Origin: Xanthobacter sp. YC-JY1
Lineage (GTDB): Bacteria; Pseudomonadota; Alphaproteobacteria; Rhizobiales; Xanthobacteraceae
Reading direction: 5' to 3'
Length of the DNA: 64,000 nucleotides
NCBI RefSeq assembly: GCF_021730305.1
Contig: NZ_CP032674.1
Coordinates: 5,212,001 to 5,276,000, forward strand
Both the position numbers and the translations under genes were made by a program. The notes under the pieces were generated by a model, which saw only the letters and a list, made by a program, of their open reading frames with translations, ran no database searches and was not told where the DNA came from. Shown in pieces: positions 9,421 through 21,159 of the stretch; the first letter of the stretch is position 1; each line of letters starts with the position of its first letter.

Positions 9421-9987
9421 TCAGACGGCCCGGACTTCCGCCACTTCCGGCACGAAATGCTTCAACAGATTCTCGATGCCGTTCTTGAGCGTGGCGGTCG
9501 AAGAGGGGCAGCCCGAGCAGGAGCCCTTCATGTTGAGGAACACCACGCCATCCTCGAAGCCGCGGAAGGTGATGTCGCCGCCGTCATTGGCGACCGCCGG
9601 GCGCACGCGGGTCTCCAGCAGCTCCTTGATGGTGGCGACGATCTCGCCGTCCTTGGCATCGAAGAACTCGTCGCCGTCGCTGACATCGGGCTTCACGCCC
9701 TCGGACAGCACCGGGGCGCCGGACATGAAATGCTCCATGATGGCGCCGAGGATGGCCGGCTTGATCTGCGGCCACTCGCTGTCGGCCTTGGTCACGGTCA
9801 CGAAGTCCGAGCCGAGCATCACCGCCGACACGCCGCGCACGTCGAACAGGCGCTGGGCAAGTGGGGAGAGATCGGCGTCCTCGGCCGAGCGCAGGTCGAG
9901 CGTGCCCTCGCCCAGCACCGAACGGCCGGGCAGGAACTTCAGGGTCGCCGGGTTCGGCGTGGTTTCCGTCTGGATGAACATGGCCAA
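9421..9987 (-). CDS. NfuA/NifU-family iron-sulfur scaffold protein
   Basis: 188 residues with an N-terminal Nfu domain (FIQTETTPNPATLKFLPG) and a C-terminal NifU-like domain carrying the cluster-binding motif GSCSGCPSS. This arrangement is the bacterial/mitochondrial Nfu1 type that delivers 4Fe-4S clusters to client enzymes; IspG in this window is one possible client (inference). Start may be ATG 9987 or the in-frame ATG two codons later. It follows rho on the same strand but a 248-base gap with hairpins separates them. Confidence 0.9.
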   Translation of the reverse strand: MAMFIQTETTPNPATLKFLPGRSVLGEGTLDLRSAEDADLSPLAQRLFDVRGVSAVMLGSDFVTVTKADSEWPQIKPAILGAIMEHFMSGAPVLSEGVKPDVSDGDEFFDAKDGEIVATIKELLETRVRPAVANDGGDITFRGFEDGVVFLNMKGSCSGCPSSTATLKNGIENLLKHFVPEVAEVRAV

Positions 9988-10182
9988 TCCTCAAAAGAAA
10001 CGGCGCGGGGAAAACCCGCCGGTTTCTCTCAAGATAGGGAGGACGCCGCGAAACGGGAAGGGAGCTATCCGGGATCGTCCCGAATTGACACGCCCCGCTC
10101 CAGCTTCACCGAACGGGAACGGAACGAAAGGCGCGCGAATCACGAGCCGGGCGCTGTTGGCCATTCGTTCCCGGGAGAACCC

Positions 10183-10234
10183 GGCCGGGGCACGCCCGGC
10201 CAGGCTAAGGGGTATGCACGCTCGCGGGCGAGCG
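10183..10234 (-). terminator. Paired hairpins downstream of rho
   Basis: On the minus strand the rho stop is followed at once by CGCTCG/CGAGCG (10219-10234) and then by GGCCGGG/CCCGGCC (10183-10201, five-base loop). Neither has a long T run, so they may stall or stabilise the message end rather than act as classic terminators. Confidence 0.35.
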
Positions 10235-10235
10235 C

Positions 10236-11507
10236 TCAGGTGTTCATGGAATCGAAGAAGTCCTGGTTGGTCTTCGTCTGACGCAGCTTGTCGAGCAGGA
10301 ACTCGATGGCGTCGACCGTGCCCATCGGATTCAGGATGCGGCGCAGGACGTACATCTTCTTGAGCGTGTCGGCGGGAACCAGCAGCTCTTCCTTGCGGGT
10401 GCCGGACCGGGTGATGTCGATGGCCGGGAACACGCGCTTGTCGGAGACCTTGCGGTCGAGGATGACCTCCGAATTGCCGGTGCCCTTGAACTCCTCGAAG
10501 ATCACCTCGTCCATGCGCGAGCCGGTCTCGATGAGGGCGGTCGCGATGATGGTGAGGGAGCCACCTTCCTCGATGTTGCGCGCCGCGCCGAAGAAGCGCT
10601 TGGGCCGCTGGAGGGCGTTGGCGTCCACACCGCCGGTCAGCACCTTGCCGGAGGACGGCACCACGGTGTTGTAGGCGCGGCCGAGGCGGGTGATGGAATC
10701 CAGCAGGATCACCACGTCACGGCCATGTTCGACCAGGCGCTTGGCCTTCTCGATGACCATCTCGGCCACCTGGACGTGGCGCACGGCTGGCTCGTCGAAG
10801 GTGGAGGAGACCACCTCGCCCTTCACCGAGCGCTGCATGTCGGTCACTTCCTCGGGCCGCTCGTCGATGAGCAGCACGATCAGGAAGCACTCCGGATGGT
10901 TGGCGGTGATGGACTTGGCGATGTTCTGCAACAGCACCGTCTTGCCGGTGCGGGGCGGCGCCACGATCAGGCCACGCTGGCCTTTGCCGATGGGCGCCAC
11001 GATGTCGATGATGCGCGGCGAGAAGTCTTTCTTGCTGCCGGTCGGCTCATCGTGCTCGAGCTTCAGCCGCTCGTCGGGATAGAGCGGCGTCAGATTGTCG
11101 AAATTGATCTTGTGCCGCGACTTCTCGGGGTCCTCGAAATTGATCGTGTTGACCTTGAGCAGCGCGAAATACCGTTCGCCCTCCTTGGGAGAACGGATCT
11201 GTCCCTCGACCGTGTCGCCGGTGCGCAGGCCGAAGCGGCGGATCTGGGAGGGGGAGACGTAAATGTCGTCCGGACCGGGGAGATAATTGGCCTCAGGAGA
11301 GCGCAGGAAGGCAAATCCATCCTGCAGGACCTCGACGACACCCTCGCCAATGATCTCCGTCTCGGTGGCGGCCAGCTGCTTGAGGATCGCGAACATCAGC
11401 TCCTGCTTGCGGAGCGTGCTTGCGTTTTCCACCTCATTCTCCTCGGCGAAGGCGAGGAGCTCGACGGGGGTCTTGGACTTGAGGTCTTGAAGTTTCACTT
11501 CCCGCAT
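10236..11507 (-). CDS. rho: Transcription termination factor Rho
   Basis: 423 residues from ATG 11507 ([20 protein letters not shown]). Domains in order: N-terminal Rho helical bundle, cold-shock-like RNA-binding OB fold ([19 protein letters not shown]), and RecA-type hexameric ATPase with Walker A ([17 protein letters not shown]) and Walker B ([14 protein letters not shown]). The C-terminus [13 protein letters not shown] is typical. A reading-frame extension upstream to 11651 is rejected because it is Pro/Arg-rich leader sequence. Rho next to hemJ and hemE is a common alphaproteobacterial arrangement. Confidence 0.97.
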   Translation of the reverse strand: MREVKLQDLKSKTPVELLAFAEENEVENASTLRKQELMFAILKQLAATETEIIGEGVVEVLQDGFAFLRSPEANYLPGPDDIYVSPSQIRRFGLRTGDTVEGQIRSPKEGERYFALLKVNTINFEDPEKSRHKINFDNLTPLYPDERLKLEHDEPTGSKKDFSPRIIDIVAPIGKGQRGLIVAPPRTGKTVLLQNIAKSITANHPECFLIVLLIDERPEEVTDMQRSVKGEVVSSTFDEPAVRHVQVAEMVIEKAKRLVEHGRDVVILLDSITRLGRAYNTVVPSSGKVLTGGVDANALQRPKRFFGAARNIEEGGSLTIIATALIETGSRMDEVIFEEFKGTGNSEVILDRKVSDKRVFPAIDITRSGTRKEELLVPADTLKKMYVLRRILNPMGTVDAIEFLLDKLRQTKTNQDFFDSMNT

Positions 11508-11799
11508 AAGGGAAAGCCTCGATGGGTATTGGGGGGCCGGGTGCCGATCGGTCAGGATCGGGATCGGCTGGTGGAGGGAAGGACGGGATCGCAGGTCTTC
11601 AGGGGAAGCCGGGGGCACGCAGCTCGCCGCCTGACGCGCCGGCCGGACCAAGACGGCTCCACCAGGACAGCGTCTTCAAGACGACGCCATGAGCGGACGC
11701 CGGACCGAAAGGAAGCGCGTTCGCCTGCGTTTGGGAAAGCACCGGCAAGATAGGCGTGCCTTCAGGGGTGCGCAAGTCCCCCTAAAGGCGTGGGTCGGA
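11508..11799. other. 292-base hemJ-rho intergenic region (rho leader)
   Basis: No convincing gene. It would form the 5' leader of rho on the minus strand. It contains the odd palindrome CGTCTTCAAGACG at 11671-11683. Long leaders with autoregulation by Rho are known for this gene in other bacteria; here that is inference. Confidence 0.5.
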
Positions 11800-12225
11800 T
11801 CAAAACGGTTTGACCACCACCAGAATGACGATGCCGATCATCAGCAGCGTCGGGACCTCGTTGGCGATGCGGTAGAAGCGTGCCGGCCGTTTGTTGCGGT
11901 CCTCGGCGAATTCGCGCACCCAGCGCACGAGGAATCCGTGCATCGCGGACATGGCCAGAACCAGCGCGAACTTGGCGTGAAACCAGCCGGCCTTGTACCA
12001 GCCGCCCTCATAGACCAGCCACAGGCCGGCGAGCCAGGTGACGATCATCGCCGGGTTGATGATGGCCTTGAGCAGCCGCCGTTCCATGACCTTGAAGGTC
12101 TCCGACTGCACCGAACCCACCTCGGCCGCGCAGTGATAGACCATCAGGCGCGGCAGGTAGAGCATCCCCGCCATCCACGCGATGACGGCGATGATGTGCA
12201 GCGCCTTGATCCACTCATAGAGCAT
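11800..12225 (-). CDS. hemJ: Protoporphyrinogen oxidase HemJ
   Basis: 141-residue integral membrane protein with four hydrophobic segments. It starts LYEWIKALHIIAVIAWMAGM, and the conserved His (residue 10) and the LPRLMVYH and LLKAIINPAMI blocks match the HemJ (formerly UPF0093) family. It oxidises protoporphyrinogen IX in bacteria without HemG or HemY. It lies 26 bases downstream of hemE on the same strand, so two late heme-pathway steps are co-encoded. Confidence 0.93.
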   Translation of the reverse strand: MLYEWIKALHIIAVIAWMAGMLYLPRLMVYHCAAEVGSVQSETFKVMERRLLKAIINPAMIVTWLAGLWLVYEGGWYKAGWFHAKFALVLAMSAMHGFLVRWVREFAEDRNKRPARFYRIANEVPTLLMIGIVILVVVKPF

Positions 12226-12251
12226 TGAAACAAAAGCCTCATCTGTCCTGG

Positions 12252-13298
12252 TCAGCGGGCGCGGCGCACCGCCTCGACGAACTTTTCCACATGCTCCAGC
12301 GGCGTTTCCGGCCGGATGCCGTGGCCGAGGTTGAAGATGTGGCGCACGCCGTCGAAATCGGCGCGGATGCGGTCCACCTCCTCCTCCAGCGCCGCCCCGC
12401 CGGCGATCAGCCGCAGCGGGTCGAGATTGCCCTGAAGCGCCACGGTGTCGGAGAGCCGCTGCCGCGCCGCGCGGCGGTCGGCGGACCAGTCCAGGCCAAT
12501 GGCGTCGATGCCGGCGTCCGAGATCGCTTCCAGCGCCTCGAGGGTCGCACCCTTCGGGAAGGCGATGATCCGGACATAGGGATGCTTCGCCTTGAGCCCC
12601 GCGACGATGCGGCGCAGGGGTTCGGCGCACCAGCGCTCGAACGAGGCCGGGTCCAGAACCCCCGCCCAGGTGTCGAAGATCTGCACCGCGTCGGCGCCGG
12701 CTTCCACCTGCCCCGACAGATGGGTGATGGAAGCTTCCACCAGCCGGTCGATCAGCTCCTGGAACAGCTCCGGCTCGCGCAAGGCGAGGAGGCGCGCCGG
12801 CGCCTGATCGTCCGTTCCCTGCCCCGCCACCATGTAGGTCGCCACCGTCCACGGCGCGCCGCAGAAACCGATCAGCGCCGTCTCGGCGGGGAGCTGCGCC
12901 CGCACGTCGGCGATCGCCTCGTAGACCGGACCGACCTTGGCGGGATCGAGCGTGTGCGACAGGGCAGACAACGCAGCGCGATCCGCCACCGGGGTCAGGC
13001 GCGGACCTTCGCCGGCCTCGAACCTCAGGCCCGTGCCGAGCGCATGGGGAATGACGAGGATGTCCGAGAAGATGATGGCCGCGTCAAAACCGTAGCGGCG
13101 GATGGGCTGGAGTGTCACCTCGGCGGCAAGGCTTGGCGTGTAGCACAGGGTCAGGAAGTCGCCGGCCTGCGCCCGGACGGCGCGGTACTCCGGCAGATAG
13201 CGTCCGGCCTGACGCATCATCCAGAGCGGAGGTGGGTCCTGGACCGTGCCGTCGAGAACCGAGAGGAAGCGCGATCGCGTGGCTGGAGAGCGGTCCAT
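12252..13298 (-). CDS. hemE: Uroporphyrinogen decarboxylase
   Basis: HemE converts uroporphyrinogen III to coproporphyrinogen III in heme synthesis. 348 residues. The N-terminal signature [17 protein letters not shown] carries the active-site arginines, and FSDILV and [13 protein letters not shown] follow at normal positions. Start ATG 13298 faces the intergenic region that I read as the replication origin. hemE next to the origin is the arrangement known from Caulobacter and Sinorhizobium. Confidence 0.97.
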   Translation of the reverse strand: MDRSPATRSRFLSVLDGTVQDPPPLWMMRQAGRYLPEYRAVRAQAGDFLTLCYTPSLAAEVTLQPIRRYGFDAAIIFSDILVIPHALGTGLRFEAGEGPRLTPVADRAALSALSHTLDPAKVGPVYEAIADVRAQLPAETALIGFCGAPWTVATYMVAGQGTDDQAPARLLALREPELFQELIDRLVEASITHLSGQVEAGADAVQIFDTWAGVLDPASFERWCAEPLRRIVAGLKAKHPYVRIIAFPKGATLEALEAISDAGIDAIGLDWSADRRAARQRLSDTVALQGNLDPLRLIAGGAALEEEVDRIRADFDGVRHIFNLGHGIRPETPLEHVEKFVEAVRRAR

Positions 13299-13351
13299 CC
13301 CGTCCCTTCAATCAAAGAGAGATATTTTTAAATGAGAGAGTCTTTGTTGTC

Positions 13352-13367
13352 TTAACGGTTGATTAAC
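13352..13367 (+). promoter_or_regulatory. CtrA box 1 (TTAA-N7-TTAAC)
   Basis: TTAACGGTTGATTAAC is an exact match to the CtrA consensus. CtrA blocks origin firing by binding such sites in the Caulobacter origin. Confidence 0.75.
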
Positions 13368-13455
13368 CAGTTGCCGGCTCGTCGACAACCGATCCACAGC
13401 CGAACCCATAGCCGACATGCGACTTGCCGCGAATGCGAAGCCGGCGAAAGGCCGG

Positions 13456-13471
13456 TTAACAAAGGATTAAC
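13456..13471 (+). promoter_or_regulatory. CtrA box 2 (TTAA-N7-TTAAC)
   Basis: TTAACAAAGGATTAAC is a second exact CtrA consensus, 104 bases from the first and in the same orientation. Confidence 0.75.
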
Positions 13472-13559
13472 GCACCCCCTGCGGAAACCCGTCCACATCG
13501 ACGCACAGGGCGGGACTGGAATCTCTCCCGTAGGGTGATCGTGTGGATGGATTTTGGAC

Positions 13560-13568
13560 TTATCCAGA
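13560..13568 (+). promoter_or_regulatory. DnaA-box-like 9-mer TTATCCAGA
   Basis: One mismatch from TTATCCACA. It lies 75 bases before the GTG start of the PPDK-regulator gene and next to a minus-strand 7/9 box. Confidence 0.5.
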
Positions 13569-13634
13569 GGCCGCCCTTGCAAGGGGCCAAAGCGCGTGCC
13601 TTCCTCAACAGCCTTCCACAGGAGCGGTGGACAA

Positions 13635-14489
13635 GTGACTCAGTCGAAGCCGAGCGAGGCCTATTTCCACCTCCACCTCGTGTCGGACGCCACGGGCGAA
13701 ACCCTGATCAACGTTGGCCGGGCGGCCAGTGCGCAATATGCGAACGTGCTGCCCATCGAACACGTCTATCCGCTGGTTCGTTCCATGAAGCAGCTGGAGC
13801 GGGTGCTGATCGAGGTGGAGGCCAATCCCGGCATCGTCCTGTTCACCCTGGTGGACAAGGACATCCGCGGCCGCTTGCGCTCGCGTTGCGAAGAGCTGGG
13901 TCTGCCGCATCTCTCGGTGATGGCGCCGGTGGTGCGGCTGTTCCAGTCCTATCTCGGTGGGGAGCCGACGCCGCGCGTGGGTGGCCAGCACGCGCTGGAT
14001 GCGAGCTATTTCAAGCGCATCGACGCCCTCAACTTCACTGTCATGCATGACGACGGGCATCTCACCGAAGACCTCGAGCATGCCGACGTGGTGCTGCTCG
14101 GCGTGTCGCGCACGTCCAAGACGCCGACCTCCATCTATCTCGCAAATCGCGGGATCAAGGCGGCGAACATTCCCCTCGTGCCCAACGTCCCGCTGCCGCC
14201 GAACATCGAGAAACTGAAGAAGCCGCTGGTGGTGGGCCTTGTCGCCAGCCCGGAGCGCATCGTCGAGATCCGCCAGAACCGGCTGCTGGGGCTCAATGCC
14301 GTGGAGACGGGATCATCCACCTATACGGACCGTGAGGCGGTTTCCGAGGAGCTGGCCTTCTCCCGCCGGCTGTGCGCGCGCAACGGATGGCCGCTCATCG
14401 ATGTCACGCGCCGCTCCATTGAGGAAACAGCGGCCAACATCCTCAGCCTCTACAGCGACCACCGCCGCCGCTCCATCGCTGAAACCTGA
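13635..14489 (+). CDS. Pyruvate,phosphate dikinase regulatory protein (DUF299 kinase/phosphorylase)
   Basis: This bifunctional family phosphorylates, with ADP, and dephosphorylates PPDK or PEP synthetase. 284 residues from GTG 13635, beginning [20 protein letters not shown], the family N-terminus; the ADP-binding P-loop is [11 protein letters not shown]. An ATG at 13554 would add 27 residues unlike the family and would overlap the origin motifs. A GGAG lies 11 bases before the GTG. It corresponds to Rickettsia RP001, the gene flanking the Caulobacter origin. The dikinase itself is not in the window. Confidence 0.92.
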   Translation: MTQSKPSEAYFHLHLVSDATGETLINVGRAASAQYANVLPIEHVYPLVRSMKQLERVLIEVEANPGIVLFTLVDKDIRGRLRSRCEELGLPHLSVMAPVVRLFQSYLGGEPTPRVGGQHALDASYFKRIDALNFTVMHDDGHLTEDLEHADVVLLGVSRTSKTPTSIYLANRGIKAANIPLVPNVPLPPNIEKLKKPLVVGLVASPERIVEIRQNRLLGLNAVETGSSTYTDREAVSEELAFSRRLCARNGWPLIDVTRRSIEETAANILSLYSDHRRRSIAET

Positions 14490-14612
14490 GACCGCCTGAA
14501 CCTGAGGCGTGGCGCCTGATTGGGCTGCGCTTCGGTTTGCATCGCGGGCGAAGGCATGAGATCAGCGCAGTGCGTCATTTTCTGACGGCAGCGCAACAGA
14601 GGAGAGACGATC

Positions 14613-15212
14613 GTGTGGCGTGGCGAACAGCCGCTCGTGCTCGCGTCCAAGAGCGCGACCCGATTGACCCTTCTCGTGCATGCGGGCGTGCCCGTGGAAA
14701 CCGTGGCCGCCGATGTGGACGAGCGCGCCCTTCAGGAGGCCGCCGGTGACACGGACCCGGCCGGCATTGCCCTCATGCTCGCGCGGGCCAAGGCGCTGTC
14801 GGGATCGAAGGCCGCCCCGGGACGCCTGGTGCTGGGGGCCGACCAGACCTTGGCGCTGGGGCCGAAGATCTACCACAAGCCCGCCTCGGTGGAGGCTGCC
14901 CGCAACCAGCTGTTCGAGCTTGCGGGCCAGACGCACGCGCTCCATTCCGCCGTTGCGGTGGCGAGCGATGGCGTGGTGCTGTTCGACACGGTGGTGAGCG
15001 CCTTCCTCACCATGCGCCCGCTCACCGAGGAGACGCTGGCGTCCTATCTCGCCGCTGCCGGTCCCCGTGTGCTGACCTCGGTTGGCGCCTATCAGCTGGA
15101 ATCGGTGGGGGTGCATCTCTTCACCCGCGTGGATGGAGACCACTTCACCATTCTCGGCCTGCCGCTGCTGCAGCTTCTGCCCTTCTTCCGCGAACAGGGG
15201 CTGCTGCCATGA
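14613..15212 (+). CDS. maf: Maf-family nucleotide pyrophosphatase
   Basis: 199 residues. Starts at GTG 14613 with a GGAG nearby. The Maf signatures are LVLASKSATRLTLL at the N-terminus, VLGADQTLALG with the catalytic Asp, and TSVGAYQLE near residue 150. Maf proteins hydrolyse non-canonical or modified nucleoside triphosphates and can slow septation. The maf stop overlaps the aroE start (ATGA), so the two are translationally coupled. Confidence 0.92.
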   Translation: MWRGEQPLVLASKSATRLTLLVHAGVPVETVAADVDERALQEAAGDTDPAGIALMLARAKALSGSKAAPGRLVLGADQTLALGPKIYHKPASVEAARNQLFELAGQTHALHSAVAVASDGVVLFDTVVSAFLTMRPLTEETLASYLAAAGPRVLTSVGAYQLESVGVHLFTRVDGDHFTILGLPLLQLLPFFREQGLLP

Positions 15213-16057
15213 CGGTTCGGGCCTGTGTCACCGGCCAGCCCGTCACCTATTCCCGCTCGCCGCTGCTGCACGGCTATTGGCTGAAGGCCTATGGCATCGA
15301 CGGCGCCTATGAACGCGAGGAGGTGCCGCCCGAGATGGCGGCGGATTTCTACCGGAGCCTTGCCGCGCGGGGCTATGCCGGTTGCAATGTCACCCTGCCC
15401 AACAAGGAGATCGCCTTCTCCGTCCTCGACGAGGCGGACGAAAGCGCCGCCGCCTTGGGCGCGGCCAACACCCTCTGGCTGGACGGCGGCAAGCTCCATG
15501 GGGCGAGCACCGACGGCTATGGCTTCATCGCCAATCTTGATGCCTCCGCTCCCGGCTGGGACGGCGCGCGCAATTGCGCTCTGGTGGTGGGCGCCGGCGG
15601 TGCCTCGCGCGCCGTGGTTCATGCGCTGGTGGGGCGAGGCTTCGACCGGGTGGTGCTGGCCAATCGCACGCTGGAGCGGGCCGAGACGGTGGCATCGCTC
15701 TTCGGGCCGCGCGTGCGCCCCCTCGCCTTCGACCGCATCGCCGAGGTGATGGGCGAGGCGGATATCCTCGTGAACTGCACCTCGCTGGGCATGAAGGGAT
15801 CGGACCCGCTGACCCTCGATCTCACGCGGCTGCGCCAGGAGGCGGTGGTGAGCGACATCGTCTATGTGCCGCTGATGACCCCGCTCCTGAAGGCGGCCTC
15901 CGCGGCCGGCTTCCGCATTGTGGATGGGCTTGGCATGCTGCTGCACCAGGGCGTGCCCGGTTTCCGCCGCTGGTTCGGCGTGACGCCCGAAGTGACGCCG
16001 GAGCTGCGGGCGGTTCTGGTGGAAGACCTTCGCGCCAAGGGGCAGCTGGAGGCCTGA
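15209..16057 (+). CDS. aroE: Shikimate 5-dehydrogenase
   Basis: AroE reduces 3-dehydroshikimate with NADPH. 282 residues. Substrate-binding SRSPLLHGYWL, catalytic lysine in NVTLPNKE, NADP loop GAGGASRAVV and the NRT motif (NRTLERAE) are in place. The C-terminal GLGMLLHQGVPGFRRWFG is typical. It overlaps maf by four bases and is three bases from coaE, so it sits in the middle of a compact + strand operon leading away from the origin. Confidence 0.96.
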   Translation: MTVRACVTGQPVTYSRSPLLHGYWLKAYGIDGAYEREEVPPEMAADFYRSLAARGYAGCNVTLPNKEIAFSVLDEADESAAALGAANTLWLDGGKLHGASTDGYGFIANLDASAPGWDGARNCALVVGAGGASRAVVHALVGRGFDRVVLANRTLERAETVASLFGPRVRPLAFDRIAEVMGEADILVNCTSLGMKGSDPLTLDLTRLRQEAVVSDIVYVPLMTPLLKAASAAGFRIVDGLGMLLHQGVPGFRRWFGVTPEVTPELRAVLVEDLRAKGQLEA

Positions 16058-16060
16058 GAG

Positions 16061-16663
16061 ATGTGGGTGCTCGGCCTCACCGGATCCATCGGCATGGGCA
16101 AGTCAGCCACGGCTCGGATGTTCCGGGCGCTGGGCGTGCCGGTGCATGATGCCGATGCATCGGTCCACGCGCTCTACCGTGGCACGGCCGTGGCACCGGT
16201 GGAGGCGGCCTTTCCGGGCGTGACCCGTGACGGCGTCATTGATCGTTCGGCGCTGGGCGCCCGCGTGCTCGGCGATGCGGAGGCGATGAAGCGGCTGGAA
16301 GCCATCGTTCATCCCCTCGTCCGCGAGGCTGAAACTGCCTTCCTCGCGAAGGCGCGCGAGAGCGGAGCACGGCTGGCGGTTCTGGACATTCCGCTTCTGT
16401 TCGAGACGGGCGGCGACAGGCGCGTCCATGCGGTGGCTGTGGTCAGCGCGTCGAAACCTGTGCAGCGCGAACGCGTGCTCGGCCGCGAGGGCATGACGGA
16501 AGAGAAATTCGAGACCATTCTCGCCAAGCAGATGCCGGACGCCGAGAAGCGCCGCCGCGCTCACTTCGTCATCGATACCGGGCGCGGCTTTGCCGCCGCC
16601 GAACATCAGGTGGCCGGGATCGTGCGCGCATTGGCGGGGCCGGGCCGCGGCCGGAAGGGTTGA
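16061..16663 (+). CDS. coaE: Dephospho-CoA kinase
   Basis: CoaE performs the last step of coenzyme A synthesis. 200 residues with the P-loop [17 protein letters not shown] at the N-terminus and the acceptor motif [11 protein letters not shown]. The [12 protein letters not shown]-type block appears as [14 protein letters not shown]. It starts three bases after the aroE stop. Confidence 0.95.
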   Translation: MWVLGLTGSIGMGKSATARMFRALGVPVHDADASVHALYRGTAVAPVEAAFPGVTRDGVIDRSALGARVLGDAEAMKRLEAIVHPLVREAETAFLAKARESGARLAVLDIPLLFETGGDRRVHAVAVVSASKPVQRERVLGREGMTEEKFETILAKQMPDAEKRRRAHFVIDTGRGFAAAEHQVAGIVRALAGPGRGRKG

Positions 16664-16672
16664 GGGGACACC

Positions 16673-17395
16673 ATGCGCGAGATCGTGCTCGACACCGAGA
16701 CCACGGGCCTCGAGGCCTATGGCGGCGACCGGCTGGTGGAAATCGGCTGCGTCGAGATGGTCAACCGCATCCTCACCGGCAACGTCTTCCACGTCTATAT
16801 CAACCCCCAGCGGGACATGCCGCAGGAGGCGTTCAACGTGCACGGTCTGTCGGCGGAATTTCTGTCCGACAAGCCGATTTTTTCTCAAGTTGCTGACGAA
16901 TTCCTGGAATTCATTCAGGAAGATACTTTGGTCATCCACAATGCGGCCTTCGACATCGGCTTCCTGAATGCCGAGCTGGAGCGCCTCGGCCGCCCGACCA
17001 TCGCGCGCGACCGGGTGGTGGACACGCTGGCGCTCGCGCGCCGCAAACATCCCGGCGGCGGAAATCGTCTCGACGACCTGATGAACCGCTACGGCATCGA
17101 TTCGTCGCGCCGGGTGAAGCATGGGGCGTTGCTCGACGCCGAACTTCTGGCCGAGGTCTATAGCGAGCTGCTCGGCGGGCGACAGGCGAGCCTCATCGGT
17201 CTCGTGGAGGAGACCACCGAGGCGCCCCGCCTCGTGGTCGAGGCGCGCGCGGCGCATCCGCGTCCCGTTCCCCTGCCCCCGCGAATCAGCGCCGCCGAAT
17301 CAGAGGCCCATGCCGCCTTCGTCGCGGCTCTCGGTGAGAAGGCGATCTGGCTGAAATATGCCGAAGCGCCCGCGGCGGAGAAGACGGCGAGCTGA
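16673..17395 (+). CDS. dnaQ: DNA polymerase III epsilon subunit (proofreading exonuclease)
   Basis: 240 residues. Exo I motif REIVLDTETTGLEA with the metal-binding Asp and Glu, Exo II HNAAFDIGFLNAEL, and Exo III RRVKHGALLDAELLAEVY. A likely clamp-binding motif QASLIGL follows the exonuclease domain. Position after coaE is the usual alphaproteobacterial order, where secB normally comes next on the opposite strand; here secB is not present and a 201-base gap follows. Confidence 0.96.
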   Translation: MREIVLDTETTGLEAYGGDRLVEIGCVEMVNRILTGNVFHVYINPQRDMPQEAFNVHGLSAEFLSDKPIFSQVADEFLEFIQEDTLVIHNAAFDIGFLNAELERLGRPTIARDRVVDTLALARRKHPGGGNRLDDLMNRYGIDSSRRVKHGALLDAELLAEVYSELLGGRQASLIGLVEETTEAPRLVVEARAAHPRPVPLPPRISAAESEAHAAFVAALGEKAIWLKYAEAPAAEKTAS

Positions 17396-17596
17396 CCGCC
17401 AGCCCGCATCCTCTTGCACCCAGAGATTCGCATTACAATCGAAATTCAATCAAAAGTTGATCGATTGGGAAGGCCTCTGGCGGCGAAACGCCCGCTCCCC
17501 CGGTTCATCGGTCATCCGTTTTCTGTCGGCCTCTGGCGACTCTCTGAAGCGATTTCAGAGGGGGTCATTTCCCGCCGCCGGGTCATAAAGCCGATT
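17396..17596. other. Gap between convergent dnaQ and the DUF255 gene
   Basis: No gene seen. Contains an 11-base direct repeat GGCCTCTGGCG (17472 and 17528) and an inverted repeat CTCTGAA/TTCAGAG (17542-17560, five-base loop) without a T run. More AT-rich than its flanks around 17420-17465. secB usually sits here in relatives. Confidence 0.4.
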
Positions 17597-19609
<2,013 letters not shown>

Positions 19610-19746
19610 GTCGGAAATCCTTCGGCTTTGGCCGGCTTTGAAGGCAACGTGATCGCAGGATAAAGGTTCAGGCGAAGAAACGGGGTGCGGGCGTCTGGTC
19701 CGGGGCGCCGTGCAAATCCGCAGCCACTCGCCTGGAGGATCAGCGC

Positions 19747-21057
19747 ATGTCCGGTGAAACCGCCAGCGACACCATCTTCGCCCTGTCGTCCGGGCGTCTG
19801 CCGGCCGGCGTCGCCGTGGTCCGCCTCTCCGGGCCGGAGGCAGGCGTTGCGGCGCTGGCGCTCTCGGGCACCCTGCCCCCGCCGCGCATGGCCCGCTATG
19901 CGGCCCTTCATCATCCCGCAACGGGCGAGGAGCTGGATCGCGGACTGCTGCTCTTCTTCCCCGGTCCGGCCAGCGCCACGGGGGAGGATGTGGTGGAGCT
20001 GCATCTCCACGGCGGGCGCGCGGTGGTGGCGGCGGTGCTGCGTGCGCTCGGCTCGCTCCCGGGTCTCCGTCCGGCAGGCGCCGGAGAATTCACCCGGCGT
20101 GCTCACGCCAACGGCAAGCTGGACCTCGCCGAGGTGGAGGGCCTCGCCGATCTCATCGCCGCCGAGACCGAGGCGCAGCGGCGGCAGGCCATGGCGCTCG
20201 CCTCGGGCACCCTGTCCCGCCGCGTGACGGGCTGGCGGGAGGGGCTGGTCTCCGCCCTTGCCCTTCTGGAAGCGGGCATCGACTTTTCCGACGAAGCGGA
20301 CGTGGCGGAGGATGTGGCTCGGCAGGCGCTGGACATCATTGGCGGCCTCCATCGGGAATTGTTTGCGGCACTGGCGGATGCGGAGCGAGGTGAGCGGGTG
20401 CGGGATGGACTTGTGGTGGCCATCGCCGGCCCGCCCAATGCGGGTAAATCCTCCCTGCTGAATCGCCTCGCCGGGCGTGATGCCGCCATCGTTTCCCCCA
20501 TCGCCGGCACCACTCGCGACGTGCTGGAGGTGCACCTGGAACTTGCCGGACAGGCGGTCACGCTGCTCGACACGGCCGGCCTGCGAGAGACGGTGGACGT
20601 CGTAGAAGCCGAAGGCGTGCGCCGCGCGCTCGCGCGGGCCGAGGCTGCGGACGCGGTGCTCTGGCTCAGTGACCTGGGCATGTCGCCGCCCGCCGCCTTC
20701 GCCGCTGCCATCTGCGTGCGGACGAAGATCGACCAGGGAGGGGCTGTGCCGGAGGGCTTCATCGGCCTCTCCACCGTGACTGGGGACGGCATCGAGGATG
20801 TGGTCGCCGCCATCGCGGCGCGGGCCGAGGCGCTCTGCGGGCGTGAGCCGGCGCTGGTGACGCGGGAGCGTCAGCGGCTCGCCCTTGAGGATGCGGCCCG
20901 CCATCTGGAGCGGGCCATGGGCGATCATGGCGGACACGAGGAGCTGCGGGCCGAGGATATCCGCCTCGCCGTGCGGGCCCTCGACCAGACCATTGGCCGG
21001 GTGGATGTGGAGGACGTACTCGATCGTCTCTTCAGCACCTTCTGCATCGGCAAATGA
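19747..21057 (+). CDS. mnmE: tRNA modification GTPase MnmE
   Basis: With MnmG it adds the carboxymethylaminomethyl group to wobble uridine of certain tRNAs. 436 residues: N-terminal tetrahydrofolate-binding domain ([26 protein letters not shown]), inserted G domain with G1 [14 protein letters not shown] and G3 DTAGLRET, and the C-terminal catalytic-cysteine motif FSTFCIGK. Next gene is mnmG, with a parS site between them. Confidence 0.97.
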   Translation: MSGETASDTIFALSSGRLPAGVAVVRLSGPEAGVAALALSGTLPPPRMARYAALHHPATGEELDRGLLLFFPGPASATGEDVVELHLHGGRAVVAAVLRALGSLPGLRPAGAGEFTRRAHANGKLDLAEVEGLADLIAAETEAQRRQAMALASGTLSRRVTGWREGLVSALALLEAGIDFSDEADVAEDVARQALDIIGGLHRELFAALADAERGERVRDGLVVAIAGPPNAGKSSLLNRLAGRDAAIVSPIAGTTRDVLEVHLELAGQAVTLLDTAGLRETVDVVEAEGVRRALARAEAADAVLWLSDLGMSPPAAFAAAICVRTKIDQGGAVPEGFIGLSTVTGDGIEDVVAAIAARAEALCGREPALVTRERQRLALEDAARHLERAMGDHGGHEELRAEDIRLAVRALDQTIGRVDVEDVLDRLFSTFCIGK

Positions 21058-21071
21058 GCGCCGGACCGGCG

Positions 21072-21087
21072 TGTTTCACGTGAAACA
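21072..21087. other. parS centromere site 1
   Basis: TGTTTCACGTGAAACA, an exact 16-bp match to the bacterial parS consensus and a perfect palindrome, between mnmE and mnmG. It is the loading site for the ParB encoded 3.6 kb away, and lies about 7.7 kb from the candidate oriC. Confidence 0.93.
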
Positions 21088-21159
21088 TTCTGCCCAGCCT
21101 TGACGGCGCCCAAGAAGGGGCGTTTCCAGAGGGGCAATATCCCTCTGTCCCGGACCACC

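Larger units (their letters stand above)
13299..13634. other. Candidate chromosomal replication origin (oriC)
   Basis: The 336-base gap between divergent hemE and the PPDK-regulator (RP001-type) gene. In Caulobacter the origin lies between hemE and the RP001 homologue. Seen here: an AT-rich patch at about 13318-13345; two exact CtrA boxes (13352-13367 and 13456-13471); and DnaA-box-like 9-mers. The best is TTATCCAGA at 13560 (8/9 to TTATCCACA). Weaker ones are 13390 (CGATCCACA, 7/9), 13542-13550 on the minus strand (CCATCCACA, 7/9), 13489 and 13612 (6/9). Genes are mostly minus on the left and plus on the right. No DnaA box is perfect, so the call rests on synteny plus motifs. Confidence 0.75.

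Noticed and set aside
8510-10363. 617-codon frame running across tsaB and nfuA antisense
   Set aside because: Crosses several real genes and has no recognisable domain.
19610-19746. Cobalamin-type riboswitch before the DUF255 gene or mnmE
   Set aside because: Fragments such as GCAGCCACT are suggestive but the conserved B12-box order is absent and the region is too short.
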